The position numbers and the translations under genes were made by a program. Shown in pieces: positions 34,245 to 47,059 of a stretch of 64,000 nucleotides of DNA (position 1 is the first letter of the stretch; each line of letters opens with the position of its first letter). This DNA is from Macrophomina tecta (lineage: Eukaryota > Ascomycota > Dothideomycetes > Botryosphaeriales > Botryosphaeriaceae): NCBI GenBank assembly GCA_024180945.1, contig JAKSGN010000003.1, positions 3,162,001 to 3,226,000 of the forward strand, in the 5' to 3' direction. The notes beneath the pieces were generated by a model. That model worked only from the letters and a program-made list of their open reading frames with translations, did no database searches and had not been told where the DNA came from.

Positions 34245-34713
34245 GCTGATTGCAGTCCCTGATTCTCCAGCTGCTCTCTTTCAGCTCTCGAGCAACACGT
34301 CGGGGCCTTATATTGGGGAGATAAAGGAGTGACGATCGCGCGTTGGGAGCGCGGGTTGGATTGGTAAAAGGCGTGCCCTGACAAGCTGCCATGTTCTCAA
34401 GCGACGTGAATCATGGCCTTGTGCCCGTGTTTAAGCGCCCGATATCGGCTCCGCATCAATGCGGGATCGACCTGTGTGGAGAAACGTCCATCCAGGCAAG
34501 CCAGTCTAGCGCTGCCAGCGGTCTGGAGAAATCTCTCAGGACGAGGAAGACCGGTGTTCGACGTCGGCCCCTTGAATGTTCCTCACGAAGAGCAACCACT
34601 CAAGTATCTTGCATTGGCTCTTGGCCTCTATATTAATGGTGCAAATTGTATTCGTCGTCCGTCTTGTTTTCCAGTGTACCGAATTGCAAACAGCCATGAA
34701 CGCCCTTGTTGAA
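34245..34713. other. Intergenic between carrier-like gene and VPS36
   Basis: No gene is seen; it is the promoter region of the minus-strand carrier-like gene and the 3' flank of VPS36. Confidence 0.4.
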
Positions 34714-36657
34714 CTATGTATCCACAGTGATAACCTCTACAGTCGGCAGTTGAACAATCCAGTTCTCCCAGAACCTTATTCCATCAAGCCCCTGTTCTCG
34801 ACACAATGCTCCTTTCTCCTCAGCCATTTCGAGCTCTTCAGTAGCAACACCGACACTCCAACCAAACCACTCTGCGGCTTCCTGCGCAGTAACTCCTCGC
34901 CCATATTTCTCCCAGTCCCAGCCGATGTCCCCAGGTGGAGGAGCCGTGTGAAGCTCTTGGAGCCAACCAAGCAAACTGGAAATTGTTTTCTCATCCGTTC
35001 GGTCGCGTCCCTGTACTACCAAAAGCCCACTTTTGAAGCGTCTTAGACGCACAGGAAGCTTCAACTTGTCCCACATCTGAGCGGCCTTCTCAAAGTCAGT
35101 GGGGCTGACGAGTTCGACACCCCCTCTTGCTCGGTTAAAGACGGCCCAGAGATCCACCAGGCTCATGATTCCTCCCTCGCGCCTCAAGATCCCTTTCCTG
35201 TCGTCGGTCAAGAACTCTGCAAGGTTTCGGGAAAGCTCCGAAATATAGAGAGAGTCCGATCCAGAGCCTAGCATGTCTTTAGTCGTAACCAACCCTAAAG
35301 CGGATGCGGACTGTGCGAGCGCTGCATCAGCCTCTGAATTGCCGTTGCCACTCAAATTAGCTTGGCTGGCGAACTGCTCGGCGAGCGCGATGATTTCCTT
35401 GGCCGAAGTCATCAACGCCTCGAGGTCTTCGAAAGCGCTCCCAATCATGATTTCGTTGTTCTGACGCTGTTCCATGCCGCGTCGTTCGAGACCTCCAATC
35501 CCAACGGCTTTGTTCCGTGGGGGCAAGTCGGCTGCTGGCTGGGTAGGCGTTGAGCCCTCGATTGGCTTGGGAATTGGTGGCGCGCTCTGTAGCAACCATT
35601 TCCTCTGCAAAAGAGCGCCTTTCAGTCGCTCAAAGAATATTTTCTCCCCGCCAGCACGGAAAGAGAACTTGATGCACTCTGGGCCGTCTTCATTCTGCGG
35701 CGCACCGCTCAGAATGGGTGCCGGAGATTCCGATCGGTGTATTGGGGTTGAACTGTACTCGTTGCGCTTTTCTGTGGCATTCACTAGAGAAGCACCACAC
35801 ATTTCACAGCTCAACAGAGAAGGATGATTCTGAAATGTGCACCTCGGGCAGTGAAAGGCGGTGGGGCCAGGAGAGCTGCTGTTGCTGCGTCCGGCCTTAG
35901 ACAGAGGCCCGTAGCCTGGCGCATTTTTTGCGATGGGCTGCTCACTAGATGTTTGCCTGCTTGCCGCAATGGCAGCCTTGATGAGGTGCAGGAGCGGAGG
36001 CTTGAGCCCACAAGCCAAACACGGTGGCAAGGGCGTGTTTGCATTGGCAATGGCAGGATCAAAGTTTGATGGCACAGGGTTGGAGAAGGAACATATGGGA
36101 CACACCCATGTCGCAGAGGCGCTTGGGGGAGGCGCCGGAGCTGGCGGCAGGGGACGCAACGGGCTTCCGTTGCGTGGCGGGGTTGAGGTGGGACTGTATC
36201 CTGTACTGCTGCCACTGATGGGAACTGGGCTGCGGGTGGCCGACAGATTCAGGCGCTTGGAGGGCTTGGGGTAGAGGGTGACTTTGGGCGACGATTTGAG
36301 GAAACCCGCCTGTATATAGAATCAGCCTGTTTGCCTGCATCTCCCACTTTCGGACACATACATAGAACTCTGGGCGCTCGACGTCCTTCAGGTTAACGGC
36401 GACGGAGAACTTGCGCGGCTCCTTGTTGTCGACATAGCAGGCGCGGTGGGAGGTCAGGTAGGCATGGCCATCTTGGAAGTCGGGTATCTTGTACTTGCTG
36501 CGGACGCGCGGTATCAGCTTAGCCTGAACGGTCAAGCTGGAGAGAGCTGCACTTACCCCTCGTACAAGCCGACGGCATCCTGCACGAACAAGAGCGTCTC
36601 GTCCGGCAGGAGCTCAGGACGCAGAGCGGTGGTGAGGTCGAGTCGGTGGAGGAACAT
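34714..36657 (-). CDS. VPS36: ESCRT-II subunit VPS36
   Basis: Exons 36557-36657, 36362-36497 and 34714-36309 (minus) give 610 aa. The start MFLHRLDLTTALRPELLPDE and YEGKYKIPDFQDGHAYLTSHRA form the first half of a split GLUE (PH-like) domain. Two NZF-type zinc fingers are inserted: Cys149/152/176/179 (WVCPIC...CLAC) and Cys233/236/247/250 (HCPRC...CEMC). The GLUE domain then resumes (IKFSFRAGGEKIFFERLKGAL), and the C-terminal paired winged-helix region contains SAFEDLEALMTSAKEIIALA. ESCRT-II sorts ubiquitylated cargo at endosomes; the NZF fingers bind Vps28 and ubiquitin in yeast. Retention of both NZF inserts fits fungal, not animal, Vps36. Introns are 59 and 52 bp. It is divergent from the THP3-like gene. 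Confidence 0.94.
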
Positions 36658-37001
36658 TCAGCGAGCGCATGAGGGCAGGCGTGGTGCAGCAATGAGCGAT
36701 CGGCTCGCATCCCCGCAGGTGTAGCTTGGGGTGATTCCGTCATCGCAGTGATTGGCCCCTCATACGCGGCCACCACTTTCGCCCGCCCGCCACCTGCACC
36801 TGCGAGCCTGGAGCGCCAGCTCGCCGCCAAGCCAATAAGCGATCACTCGTTTAAGGCGGCATTCCACCGACCGACCGCCTCACCCTTCCACCTACGACCG
36901 CAACCCCCTTCCCCCAACCTCCCATCTGGCCACCACACGGCCTTTCAACACTCTACTTGCCCTTACTTGTGCTCTCGTTGCTCGCTCTCCCATTCCGCGC
37001 C
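36658..37001. promoter_or_regulatory. Bidirectional promoter VPS36 / THP3-like
   Basis: A 344-bp gap between divergent ATGs. A CCAAT-reverse ATTGG occurs near 36752; the plus side is rich in CCCTTCC-type pyrimidine runs before the start. Confidence 0.45.
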
Positions 37002-38712
37002 ATGTCTGCCTCTATGCCCTGGCGCCAGCCGCCCGGCGCTGCGGCCATGAACCGTAAGCCACACGCGCTCCACAGTCGCGACCACAGTCACTTGCTCATG
37101 CGTAGCGCTGCTGCAGCCCCTACACCCGCCTACAACCCTGTTCCTGCTCGTCGCGCTTTTGCCCGACCCGAGCCTCTTTCCTCAGCTCCCCCATCTCAAC
37201 CCCCACCTGCAGTCAACTCAACTCCGCCAAAGAAGGTCGAATGGCCTCCGTCCGTCCGCGAATACGTCCAACGCTCCTTTGCCGACTTGTCAGCCGTGCC
37301 CAGCATTGGCCGCAAAGATATTGAAGATACATTGAAGAGGGTCATCACCGAAGCCACTGAGGCCAACCTGCTATACCAAATTGACTGGGAGAAGCACCCC
37401 TTGCCCCAAGAAATCATCATGTCCCAGCGGAGCGGAGCTCCCAACGCCGACAACATGCCTTGGAGGAACCAGTCCACCCCTGAGAAAAGCATGGCGGATG
37501 CAAGTGGCGCGTTTCCTAAGAAGCGCAAGTCTCCAGATGCGAATCGCGATGCTGACGATGACTCACTTCCACCGTGGCGGAGAACTAACAAGAGAAGACT
37601 TGATGACCGTAGCGATCACCCCACCTCGCCAGGCGTAGTCCGAAGCCTGGCGGACCGCATGGATAAGAATCACATCACCCCGAAGGTATCCCGCGACAAA
37701 GGGCTCAGTAAGTACGACAGCGATGCCGACAAGATCGAGAAGCGTCAGCAGCGCTTCTACGCCTCTAAGAATGGCTCCAGCTCTCCGCACCCATGGAACA
37801 CGTCGCGCGACGACTCTCCGGCCGACGCCAATGATGGACCGGTTGTCGGCACCTGCCAAGACCTGGAAAAGAGATACCTTCGTCTCACGTCAGCACCGAA
37901 GCCGGAGGCAGTCCGTCCGCTGCACATTCTACAAAAGACGTTGGAGCTGCTCAAGATGAAGTGGAAGAAGGAGGGCAACTATACGTACATCTGCGACCAG
38001 TTCAAGTCGCTCCGCCAGGACCTGACCGTGCAACACATCAAGAACGAGTTCACCGTGACAGTTTATGAGATCCATGCCCGTATTGCGTTGGAGAAGGGGG
38101 ATTTGGGTGAGTATAATCAGTGTCAGACGCAGTTGCGCGCATTGTATTCGCAGAAGCTCGGAGGGCATCCCGCGGAATTTCTGGCGTACCGTATTCTCTA
38201 TTTCATCTACACGCAAAATCGAACGGATATGAACGAAGTGCTGGCCGATCTAACCCCTGCAGACAAGACACAACCTGCGGTCAAGCATGCTCTGGATGTC
38301 CGTTCCGCTTTGGCCTTGGGCAACTACCATAAGTTCTTCAGATTATATCTCGACACACCTAACATGGGCGCGTATCTGATGGACATGTTTATCGTACGCG
38401 AACGCCTAGCCGCCCTGGCTAACATTTGCAAAGCGTAAGCTTTATTTCTCTCGCCGTCAATATGATCGTACATGGTTCTCACGAGATCGCAGATACAAGC
38501 CCAATGTCAACATCAAATTCCTCACCGAGGAGCTTGGCTTCGACTCTTACGACGATTGCGTGCAGTTTCTGTGTGACCATGGCGCTCAACAATTCCTCGA
38601 ACAGAAAGACGACGGTAGTGTGCTGTTCCAGACACAACCACAGGCTTTCAGTCTCTTCGAACAGTTGAAAGCGGGGGCTTTCCGTCGGGTCGACATCAAA
38701 GGCCAGATATGA
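37002..38712 (+). CDS. THP3: SAC3/GANP/THP3-type mRNA-processing protein
   Basis: Exons 37002-38434 and 38493-38712 (58-bp intron) give 550 aa. The N-terminal ~270 residues are Pro/Ser/Lys-rich with short basic motifs (KKRKSP, NKRRLDD). The SAC3/GANP helical region starts around PVVGTCQDLEKRYLRL and continues with VRPLHILQKTLELLKMKW, YTYICDQFKSLRQDLTVQHI and TVTVYEIHARIALEKGDLGE. The PCI-like end is in exon 2 (AYKPNVNIKFLTEELGF, LFEQLKAGAFRRVDIKGQI). This matches yeast Thp3, which acts with Csn12 in transcription elongation and splicing (older label: leucine permease transcriptional regulator). A 52-bp GT...AG stretch near the start would break the frame if removed, so it is left in. Confidence 0.9.
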
Positions 38713-40344
38713 AACCTCGCCCTAGACGACTACGGATTGCTTACTTCTTCCTCCTGCACTCGGAGAGTTTCATGGACCGAGTGCTCGGCAACCTTTACTT
38801 CGGAAACCCCGGCGGCCTCGTAAAGTCTCACTCACCAAGTGAGCAGTCACATGTGTCTGCTTGTCGCATTCGCATGCGGCTGGCTCTCGTGGAAGCGGCC
38901 TTCGCCTAGGCGCCGCCGGCATTTGCATTTTCTCTTTTTCCCTTTTCTTATATTTTTATTGCCTACCAGCCCCGGTACCTCGCAGCGCCCTGGGCGCCCA
39001 CGACGATGACGCGCAGGCTTGACGGCCGCGTCGTCGGCGGGCCTGCACTCGTCGACCAGCAGAGGTCTTTGGCACTCGAAGAAAGTTTCAAGATTAAGCT
39101 TTCTGGCGAGGGCAAAGCAGTTTGGAGACGACGGCGAGTCAGTGGCGGAGACGCGTTTCTCGGTTTGGGTGGAGCGTGATACGACTAGTGAGGCGTAGAG
39201 AGGGCGATGGGCAGAGAGGGTGTGGCATGGCAGGCCGGAGGGATCGGCAGCGGCAGTCTTTGTTCGGAAGCAGCCCCGGGCGTTGCAAACGTGGCTATGC
39301 CTGTTGGTGCGTCAATGCGGGCGTGCGGGAGCTTTGTCCGAGCGGAAGGCTGCGCAGCCGTTTGGCGGGCGTCATGCGGGCGTGGAGAGGCAGGAATGAC
39401 AAATGACGACGGGCTTGGAAGACTACAAAGAGAGGAGTTTTGAGTTAATGGATTTTACGGGTCCTTCACGTGGCGCGCAGTGTGGTGGAGCGTCGGGGGC
39501 CGGGTTGCCCCAGGCGCGGTGGACAGTAGCGCAGAGCTCCCGCCTTCCGGCGTGCAGCAGGCGGCGAGCGCTGCCCTTGGCTTGCAGGCCGGCGGCGCAG
39601 GAACATGCGCGGGCGGGCTGGGGGTGGGTGCGGGTTTGATTTGCTGTGCGTAGCGGAATCTTGAGCATCGACTAGCACCGCGAGCTCATCTCCACTGGCG
39701 GCGGTAAGGCTGATGAGGACAGCGGCAGAGCCCGGCGGCGCGGATAGGAACACGATCATCGTCGGGCTGGCTGCATCGCGCGCGCCGCACAGACCGGCGC
39801 ATCCCCAGCGGCCCTGGCGCCTCCCCGCTGTGCGCTGACGCCTTGGGCGTGCAGTCTCAGTGTCCGACACGGCCAATTATTACGCGCCCGCCGTCTCGAG
39901 CGGAGCCTAGGTGCAATCTCATTGTTCGCTCTGGTGGCGCGCTGCCACGAGGAGTTGACGGCTTTGGCCAGGGTCTCTTGACGTGCAACTCAAGCCATCA
40001 TTCCAGCCCGACGCTCCACTGCTGGCGGGCTGCTTGTCCGTGTGTCTGTCGTCGCCGTCCTTGCTCGCTCGCCTCTCCCTCTGCTCGCCCTCTGCCTGCC
40101 TGTCCGCGCCTGCGCCCGCCTCCGCGCCTGCGCCCCCGCCGCCCCCAAGCATCCAACTGCCTGCGAAGTGCATCGATCGCCTGCGACCAAGCTCCGGCCA
40201 GGGCGCGCTAGCAGCGATACCTTGGAGCCTGCCTGCGACAACACCCGCCGGTGCCAAAACCTGCCTTGAACCGCCGCTCCCCACCAGATCAAAGTCCATC
40301 GCGCCTCGAGCCCTCACGCTGCGCGCTCCCTCCAGACTGCAGCA
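38713..40344. other. Gene-free region, BEM1 promoter and leader
   Basis: No gene is supported. The right half (39.8-40.3 kb) is GC-rich with pyrimidine runs and is likely the promoter and 5' leader of BEM1. Long overlapping frames on both strands reflect GC content only. Confidence 0.45.
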
Positions 40345-40599
40345 ATGGTCAAGGTGAGTCGGCCCTGCGCCCTGTCCCCGTCCCCGTTCCCGTATAGCAC
40401 CCGTGGCCCAGACGGTGGGCCCTGCCCGCTGCTGCCCGCTGCCATCCACCCGCCAGCGCTGCGCTGACATGCCGTGTCTCTAGTTCCGGAGATCGCTCAA
40501 GAGCGACAAGGCCGACTCGAAGCCGCACCACATTTCCATCCCGCCCAAGGATGCGATAGCCATCGTCCCGCCCAAAAAGGTACGTCGCGTCGCCCGTCC

Positions 40600-40648
<49 letters not shown>

Positions 40649-42535
40649 CGGCGACGCCCCGCCCTCCGCGTCACTGCCCAGCCTTATGAGCGTCCCTGTG
40701 CCCGCGCAGTCATATCGCCGAAATTGCCACTCTCGCTAACACACGTATTCTGCCAGGTTATTAAAGCCCTCTACGACTACAGCGCCCCCGACGACGACCA
40801 CTACCTCAGCTTCAACCAAGGCGACTTCCTGCACGTCGTCGGCCGCGAGAACGACCCCGATTGGTACGAGGCATGCAACCCGCTGCACGGCTCGCGAGGA
40901 CTGGTACCCGTCAAATACTTTGATACCGTCGGCAAGACCGTACGTGACAGCGGCAGCTCCGCCCACTCCGACCTAGCCAACCTCCCCAGCGCCGGCCACG
41001 ACAGCGGCTACGCCGAGAAGACATCCGCCGAGCACGAAGCATTTCCCAAGCCCGCGCGCCTGAGCAAGACAATGAAGGGAACCGGTGCCATGGTCTACGG
41101 CGTCGTCATGTACGACTTCAAGGCCGAGCGCCCAGACGAGTTGGAAGCGAAGGAGGGTGAGGCGATCATCGTCATCGCTCAATCCAACCCCGAGTGGTTC
41201 GTCGCCAAGCCCATTACACGTTTGGGCGGCCCGGGATTGATTCCTGTCTCCTTCATCGAGATTCGCGACATGACTACTGGTCAGGCCGTGCCGGACCCTC
41301 ACGAGGCGGTGCGCGCCGCCGGTGTGCCGCGCGTGGAAGAGTGGAAGAAAATGGCCGCCGAGTACAAGAATGGTAGCATTCCTCTGGGCAAGCTGGAGTC
41401 GAACTCGCAACAAACGCTGCAGCAGGGTATGGAGCGCATGAGTGTCCAGAGTCGGAACGGCCAGAATGGATACCCAACGGTAAGCGTTCGGAAACACCCC
41501 CCAACTCGCGTGAGCTTGAATAATGATCGGCGCAAACAGTCCCACTCTCGCGCAGGAAGCGTCGCAAACAACGGCGGCTACCGTCAATCCAACCAAGTAG
41601 AGCCTCGGATGCTCGCGCCAATCAGTGCCAGTGTCCCTCGCTACTGCTTTGCGAATGATATCTTTTGGTTTATTGTCGAGTGTCAGATGGAAGACGGCTC
41701 GTACTGGGAGCTTTCACGACTGTACCAGGACTTCTACGACCTACAGATCAAGCTCATCAACGCCTTCCCCCTGGAAGCGGGTCAGGTGGAGGGTGTCGAG
41801 AGGACTTTGCCTTACATGCCTGGACCCGTCACGTACGTTACGGATAACATCACAAATGGCCGCCGTGCGAATCTGGACGATTACATCAAGAATTTGCTGA
41901 AACTGGGGCCTCACATCACCCGGTCGGAGCTTGTCTGCGAATTCTTCAAACCAAAAGAGAATGATTATGAAATTGATCCCAACATCAGCGCCGATGGGTA
42001 CAGGCTCTCCGGGGCATCCCAACAATCCACAGACCCTTCAGGCGGCGCATCAAGACAATCGTCCACTGGAAACCTGCAGCAGAGCCACCACTCGCATAGC
42101 CAATCGCAATCGAGCTACCACACTCACCAACGCCAGACGTCGAAAGCGCAATCACTCCATCCTAGTCAGCAGCATCCTGGCATGCAACGGAACAACAGCG
42201 CTATGACGTCGGGATCTGTCTCTTCGGCCGGCACGAACACAATCACAGGGACTGGTGTTGGCGCTCACAAGATTAAGGTCTGGTTTGAAGAGGACAATTG
42301 TGTTGTGATAAGGATGCCAGCATACTTCCGATTCGCAGACTTGTACAAGAAATTGCAGGAGCGTCGGGCACTCGAGAAGGGGGTGAGCCCGCAAGAGGTG
42401 GCTGATGAGGCCTTACTGGTTGAGTACAGAGATGAGGCCGACGGACAGTATTACAGCATCGGAGATGACGAACAACTCGAGGACGCGATCGCAAGAAGCC
42501 CAAAGCTTGTGCTGTGGGTCAGCGCAGCACAGTAG
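40345..42535 (+). CDS. BEM1: BEM1 polarity scaffold (SH3-SH3-PX-PB1)
   Basis: Exons 40345-40353 (only MVK), 40484-40579 and 40757-42535 give 627 aa. Two SH3 domains follow one another: VIKALYDYSAPDDDHYLSFNQGDF... (from residue 36) and GVVMYDFKAERPDELEAKEGEAI... . Then come a PX domain (PRYCFANDIFWFIVECQMED...WELSRLYQDFYDLQIKLI) and a C-terminal PB1 domain (KIKVWFEEDNCVVIRM ... DGQYYSIGDDEQLEDAI). This is the order found in Bem1/Scd2, which tethers the Cdc42 GEF, PAK kinase and membrane at sites of polarised growth. A 60-bp GTAAGC...AACAG segment at 41480-41539 is in frame and could be kept or spliced. Exon 1 is 9 nt of coding sequence. Intron 2 holds a CTG repeat. Confidence 0.95.
40599..40647 (+). 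repeat. (CTG)n tract in BEM1 intron 2
   Basis: Alternating CTG/TTG units followed by pure CTG units, all inside the 177-bp intron 40580-40756. Confidence 0.95.
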
Positions 42536-43681
42536 TGAAGCGGCAGAGCTCCTGCATCCTACGCTGGAACGGTCCTGGGTTCGCAATGGAATTACAGGGT
42601 TCTGTTACCAATTGGGCAAAACGCCGAGCCGCGGAAGACCATGATCGGAGGAAAATCAGAGAAAAGCTGGCAAGGAGCACACGATAAGATGGCAATGCGG
42701 GACTCCGATTGATTTTGGAACGCACAGATTAGGTGGGCTGCATTTTTTCTTCTCGTATCTTTTCTATACTCCTTTTAACGATGCACGACTGAAGATATCA
42801 CTTTTCGTATTTGTTTGCTCCTTTCACTTCTCTCAAACTTCTTTTCGCTTTTGCGGTTCAATTCTTTACCCAGTGCTGGAAGGACGAACACTTTGATACC
42901 TGCTTGGACGGGGATGGCGGAGGAAAAAGGTTCTGCATCACTTTCTGCCCATCCCTGACCGAGTAAAGATCTTGGCGTCTTTTTCACACTTGTTTGCCGC
43001 TGTTGCGGCCTTCCTTCCGGGCGTTCTAATCGCGTGGTTGGCGACTGGGAACACGAGATCCGGTGTCCTGTTTCGGTCCTTCTGCTTTTCCTTGCGTTCC
43101 TCAGTCATTCTCTACAGCCTTTTTCCTTTACTAAGTCTGACATCCGGTGCGTTCTTTTCCCTTTTCAACTCCCTGTTAAGGCGTTCAGTGGCGTTGATGT
43201 TTTCTTCCTCTTTGCATGCCCCTCCTGTTACCGGCCTCGGCTCGCGGGTTTTGCTTTGCGATCTTGCCGGGTGAATTGACCCCTCTGGAAAAGGAGTAAA
43301 CCATGGAAAAGAGAGATCTGGCTGTTTATTTCCCGTCTCGACGTACGTCATGGGGGTTGGTATCGCTCCGGCTTATTGGGAGAATGTGGTTTATATAGTG
43401 CCAGGAAGCGGATGAAGATACCAAGAAGCAGAGAGAATACTGTAGTCGTAGTAGTATTGGTGATCCATTTTTTGCAAACTGTCTCTTCATCTCCATTAGC
43501 TTTGTGTAGAACGGATGGGATCTGGATTCGGCGATGTGCCAGTGCGCTGCGGCACAGCGCATTGGGGTTGGCCATCCAGGGTGTCGACGCACTCTCAAAA
43601 TGCTCTGTTATTGTCCCTTCTTTCTTCTCTACAACGGGTTTACTTCGCGTTTGAGTCTTACAGCATTTGGTCGGTGCTGCG

Positions 43682-43685
<4 letters not shown>

Positions 43686-43715
<30 letters not shown>
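43686..43715. repeat. T30 homopolymer
   Basis: Thirty uninterrupted T, the longest homopolymer in the window. Confidence 0.95.
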
Positions 43716-43719
<4 letters not shown>

Positions 43720-44266
43720 GCCTGTCATGGAATTTGCGCATGTATGAAGGAACGAAAAAAGGCGACCCGTTGTTCAAGATGCTTCTACTCTTTCGGTTTC
43801 CCTTTTTTTCTGTTCCCTTTATTTCACTTCTATGGTACAAATGGAAGCGCATATGGTAATTACATTGCTCATTTTCTAGGTTGCTAATATCGTGAAGATG
43901 TGTGAAGTCTGCTTTACAGGCAGCAAATGGCCTTTGGCGTCCCGCCCTTCTAGCCCGGTGCCAAGTTGAAGTTGCAGAAAGCACGTAAATCTCCTCGAGC
44001 AGGTCACGAAAGTTGTCCAGAGCACACCCCTTGAGAGCAAAAGGCTGTCTACATCAAACACCCGCGCGAAAGTCTGTACTTACCGCCGACGTCATCTTAG
44101 CGCCAGGAAACCATCCCGCTGTCGATCTCCCTCTCTTTTATTTCTTTTTTTTTTTCTATTTTCCCTCCTCTTTTCTTTCTTCTCTCTTGGAGAGAAGGTC
44201 TAGATTTCTCTCGGCTGGATCCTTCCCGCCCGGCGTTACGATTTCATTTGCCGGGACGGGGCTCGT

Positions 44267-44272
<6 letters not shown>

Positions 44273-44298
<26 letters not shown>

Positions 44299-44301
44299 GT
44301 C
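44273..44301. repeat. (TCG)n microsatellite
   Basis: About nine TCG/CGT units in non-coding DNA. Confidence 0.95.
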
Positions 44302-46016
44302 CTCACCACGATTGACGGGACGTACGTAAACATAACTTACTGTGTCCCGCTTTCTGACCACGCTGCAGCGACATCATAACCGTATTCGCAACCGCTGCGC
44401 TCGATGTGAGAAGTTTGTCCGACCTTTTTTTTTTTTTTCTTTCTTTGGGACTCTCTACCCCCTGGGTCGAAACAGGGAAAGAGTTTGTTTCGTTTCATGT
44501 TTCATGGCACGAGGGCACATGCGTCGTCTCTGCCCGTCCCATCCCATCCGCTGCCGCCGCGGCCGCGGCCGCGGCCGGCGCCGGGACAGGCACCCGACGG
44601 GGGCGTGGTGGAGCCCCTGCACTGTTTTCTCTTTCTTCCTTCCCCCCGGTGGTGGAGAGTGGGAGGAGGAGAGAGTCAGTGGTGAGACATAGGGTCCCGC
44701 TCCGGGGAATCGGGAGCTCGGTCAAGTCAGTAGGTGGATCTTGGGTTGTTTTTTTTTTTTTTTTTTCTGCGAGAGTGAATGGGATCAAGGTTGGTGGCCG
44801 GGCAACCAGGGTCAGGGCGGCATGCGGGTGGGACAAGGTTGGAGTGGTGGTGAGAGTCATGAGCGTGTGGGCAGATTAAGGGTCTTGGGGGCCTTGAATG
44901 GCATGGTGGAGAAGAAAACAATCGAATGTTGGCAGTGGCGACAGTGGGTGCTGTTCGAGGGGAGGAAGGTGTTCGTGGATTGGCGGAGGAGGGCGGTCGT
45001 GTTCATGCACGAGGATCTGAGATCACTGTGTACCTGACGGCGATGCTCTGAGGCTGTGGTGACGCAGTTCTACGCAACTGCAGGACAGCGCTCCCCGTGA
45101 TAAATTGCGGGAACCCACAAATTGCCCGCATACGCTCTGAATATGCAGTAGAGGCTTCAAATACGGACATTGAATTCACACCAAAGATGCAAAGCCCGAT
45201 GCAATTGGTATAGGCAATGACGTTCGTGTGTGGTGGGAAAACGACGAGTGACGTATGAGAAGATACGTGCCGCCCCGGCATGCACAAAGTTGCAGCATCG
45301 CAGATCAAGCGTCGATCCTCAAAGTCTAAAATATGCGAAAGTATAACCGGCTCAAGCATTTTGGACCCCGCGCATAGGCGTCTGATTTTCCTCCAATCTT
45401 CCAATGCTCGTCAGCTTTACATTCCATTTCACGTCATACCAGACGAAAAACCTTAAAACACTAAAGACCGAATAGCCTCAACCACCGCGTCTCACCGCAC
45501 ACTTCGGCTAGAAGTGCAAGACCTGATACATCAGAACGCGTAATGAAAGCACGGTCTGCAGGATCGCCGCGTGCTCCGGCTGCACAACGGCCAGATGCGC
45601 TGCATCATGCAAAAGAAGCTTCCGAGCCGTTGCACCCATCAGTGATCAGTTGCTCATCCACCTTTGTCCCTTCATGCCTTGACGCCCTGGCCGCCTCTTT
45701 ATCATAGCCCTTCCATTCGATGCTTGGCTGGCCTGGTTTGAACGACTCAGACTCTTGCCAATACGGTTTGTTTTCTCCTCCACTTGTCCCTGGTTCCTAG
45801 ACGTCCACGTCCCGCACGTTCCCCCCCAAAATGAAGACGTTCCAGCCACAGCAGGCGTTCGCCGAACGGATCCACTCCATTGCTTCGTTTGAGGAAATCT
45901 GCCTTCGGGACCCACATTCCGAGTTTCATAGACGCTATTAAAAGGCTGCACGACTCGAGGGCTGCTCCGGCGCTTCCAAAAGAGCAAAAAGAGCAAAAAG
46001 AGAAGGACAACTTCCT

Positions 46017-46115
46017 TTCCGTCGCCGGGAATCGAACCCGGGCCTTGCCGGCGCTTGATGCGAGGAGTGCTCTGAATCTGAGAGCGGCAAATCCTAGCCC
46101 CTAGACCACAACGGA
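46017..46115 (-). tRNA. tRNA-Glu (anticodon CTC) with intron, copy 2
   Basis: On the minus strand this is identical in its exons to the copy at 7877-7975, including acceptor stem TCCGTTG/CGACGGA, T-arm GGGTTCGATTCCC and anticodon CTC. The 27-nt intron differs at one base (GATTCAG versus GATACAG). Flanks are also shared: ctgagagagttactc and gagtagacttaa before the gene and aaggaagttgtcc after it. A duplication of the whole cassette is therefore likely. T runs on the minus strand 3' side (CTTTTTGCTCTTTTTG) can serve as terminators. Confidence 0.93.
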
Positions 46116-46127
46116 AGTTGTTAAGTC

Positions 46128-46147
46128 TACTCAGGTTAACCTGAGTA
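46128..46147. repeat. 20-bp perfect palindrome upstream of tRNA-Glu copy 2
   Basis: TACTCAGGTTAACCTGAGTA is its own reverse complement. It takes the place of the 17-bp palindrome beside copy 1. Confidence 0.9.
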
Positions 46148-47059
46148 ACTCTCTCAGTTGGTTGAAGTTCTCAAACGGAAATAAATAATATATACTCAAT
46201 TTACAATCAGCCGATACGAAATCGCATCTTAATGGCCACCTTCCACCTTTGAGGTGCTGTTCGAGTATCTGTGAGGTCTCCCATCCACCGAAGAAAGATA
46301 TTCCGAGAGAAAACGAAATCATTGTGGTAGATCATCAACGTAAAGGTTGGTTGATAGCAAGTCAAACACTAACAAGAAAAAAGAGCTCTCGTGGTACTTC
46401 TATCTCTCACGAACGGACAATCGATTTATTTTTTTTTCTTGACAGTTGGACTGTGACCCGCATTTACTCCGCAATATGCTGGTGCTGTTCAATATAAAGA
46501 ACGGCGCAGGGTATTGGCGGCTTCATATTAACTAAAGGAAATACTATCTGTTCAGCCCGTCATATGACAAAATGTGATGGCAACACCGCGGAAGTACTTC
46601 AGCAGATGGCGACGAAGATCTGTGCCGCTTCCTTGGCACTGCCGACTAAGGTTCTGATGAGTCGTCGTCTCTAGGTAAATCTGTTCACCCCGATACTTGG
46701 GTCCAAAGACCGTAAATAGTTGGTTTAATCATCGTCAGACATCCGCGTCGAAAAAATATATAGACAGGTTAAGCTGCCTTGGAAGAGACAGCAGACCCCT
46801 GCGAGTGCTCTCATCTTCTGGTCTCCGCATGAACCCTTCTGTACGACTCTAATGCCCATGGAAAATAAATGGACGGGAAAAGCAAAAGACTGATTCGCGC
46901 CACCGCAATGCCGCCCACAAAACGCCCCATTAGCCGCCGTTCTACTAGATAAAAAGAACAAGAAAAGCCGCCAACCCACTCACAATAGTGAACGCCATGG
47001 TGCCCAGGACGTAAGGATCCTCGCAAGGACAAAAAAAGAAAAAAAGGCAGCGGGCGCCA
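46148..47059. other. Intergenic, no gene seen
   Basis: It is AT-richer than its neighbours. It lies between the tRNA and the 3' end of the RBR gene. No coding frame is convincing. Confidence 0.45.

Larger units (their letters stand above)
42536..46016. other. Gene-poor region with simple repeats
   Basis: No gene can be supported. It starts with the BEM1 3' UTR. Poly-T runs lie at 43686-43715 (T30), 44425-44438 (T14) and 44749-44766 (T18), with a TCG repeat at 44273-44301. Frames crossing these are low-complexity artefacts. Confidence 0.5.

Noticed and set aside
37053..37104. GTAAGC...GTAG segment near the THP3 start as an intron
   Set aside because: It is 52 bp long, so removing it would shift the frame out of the conserved protein.
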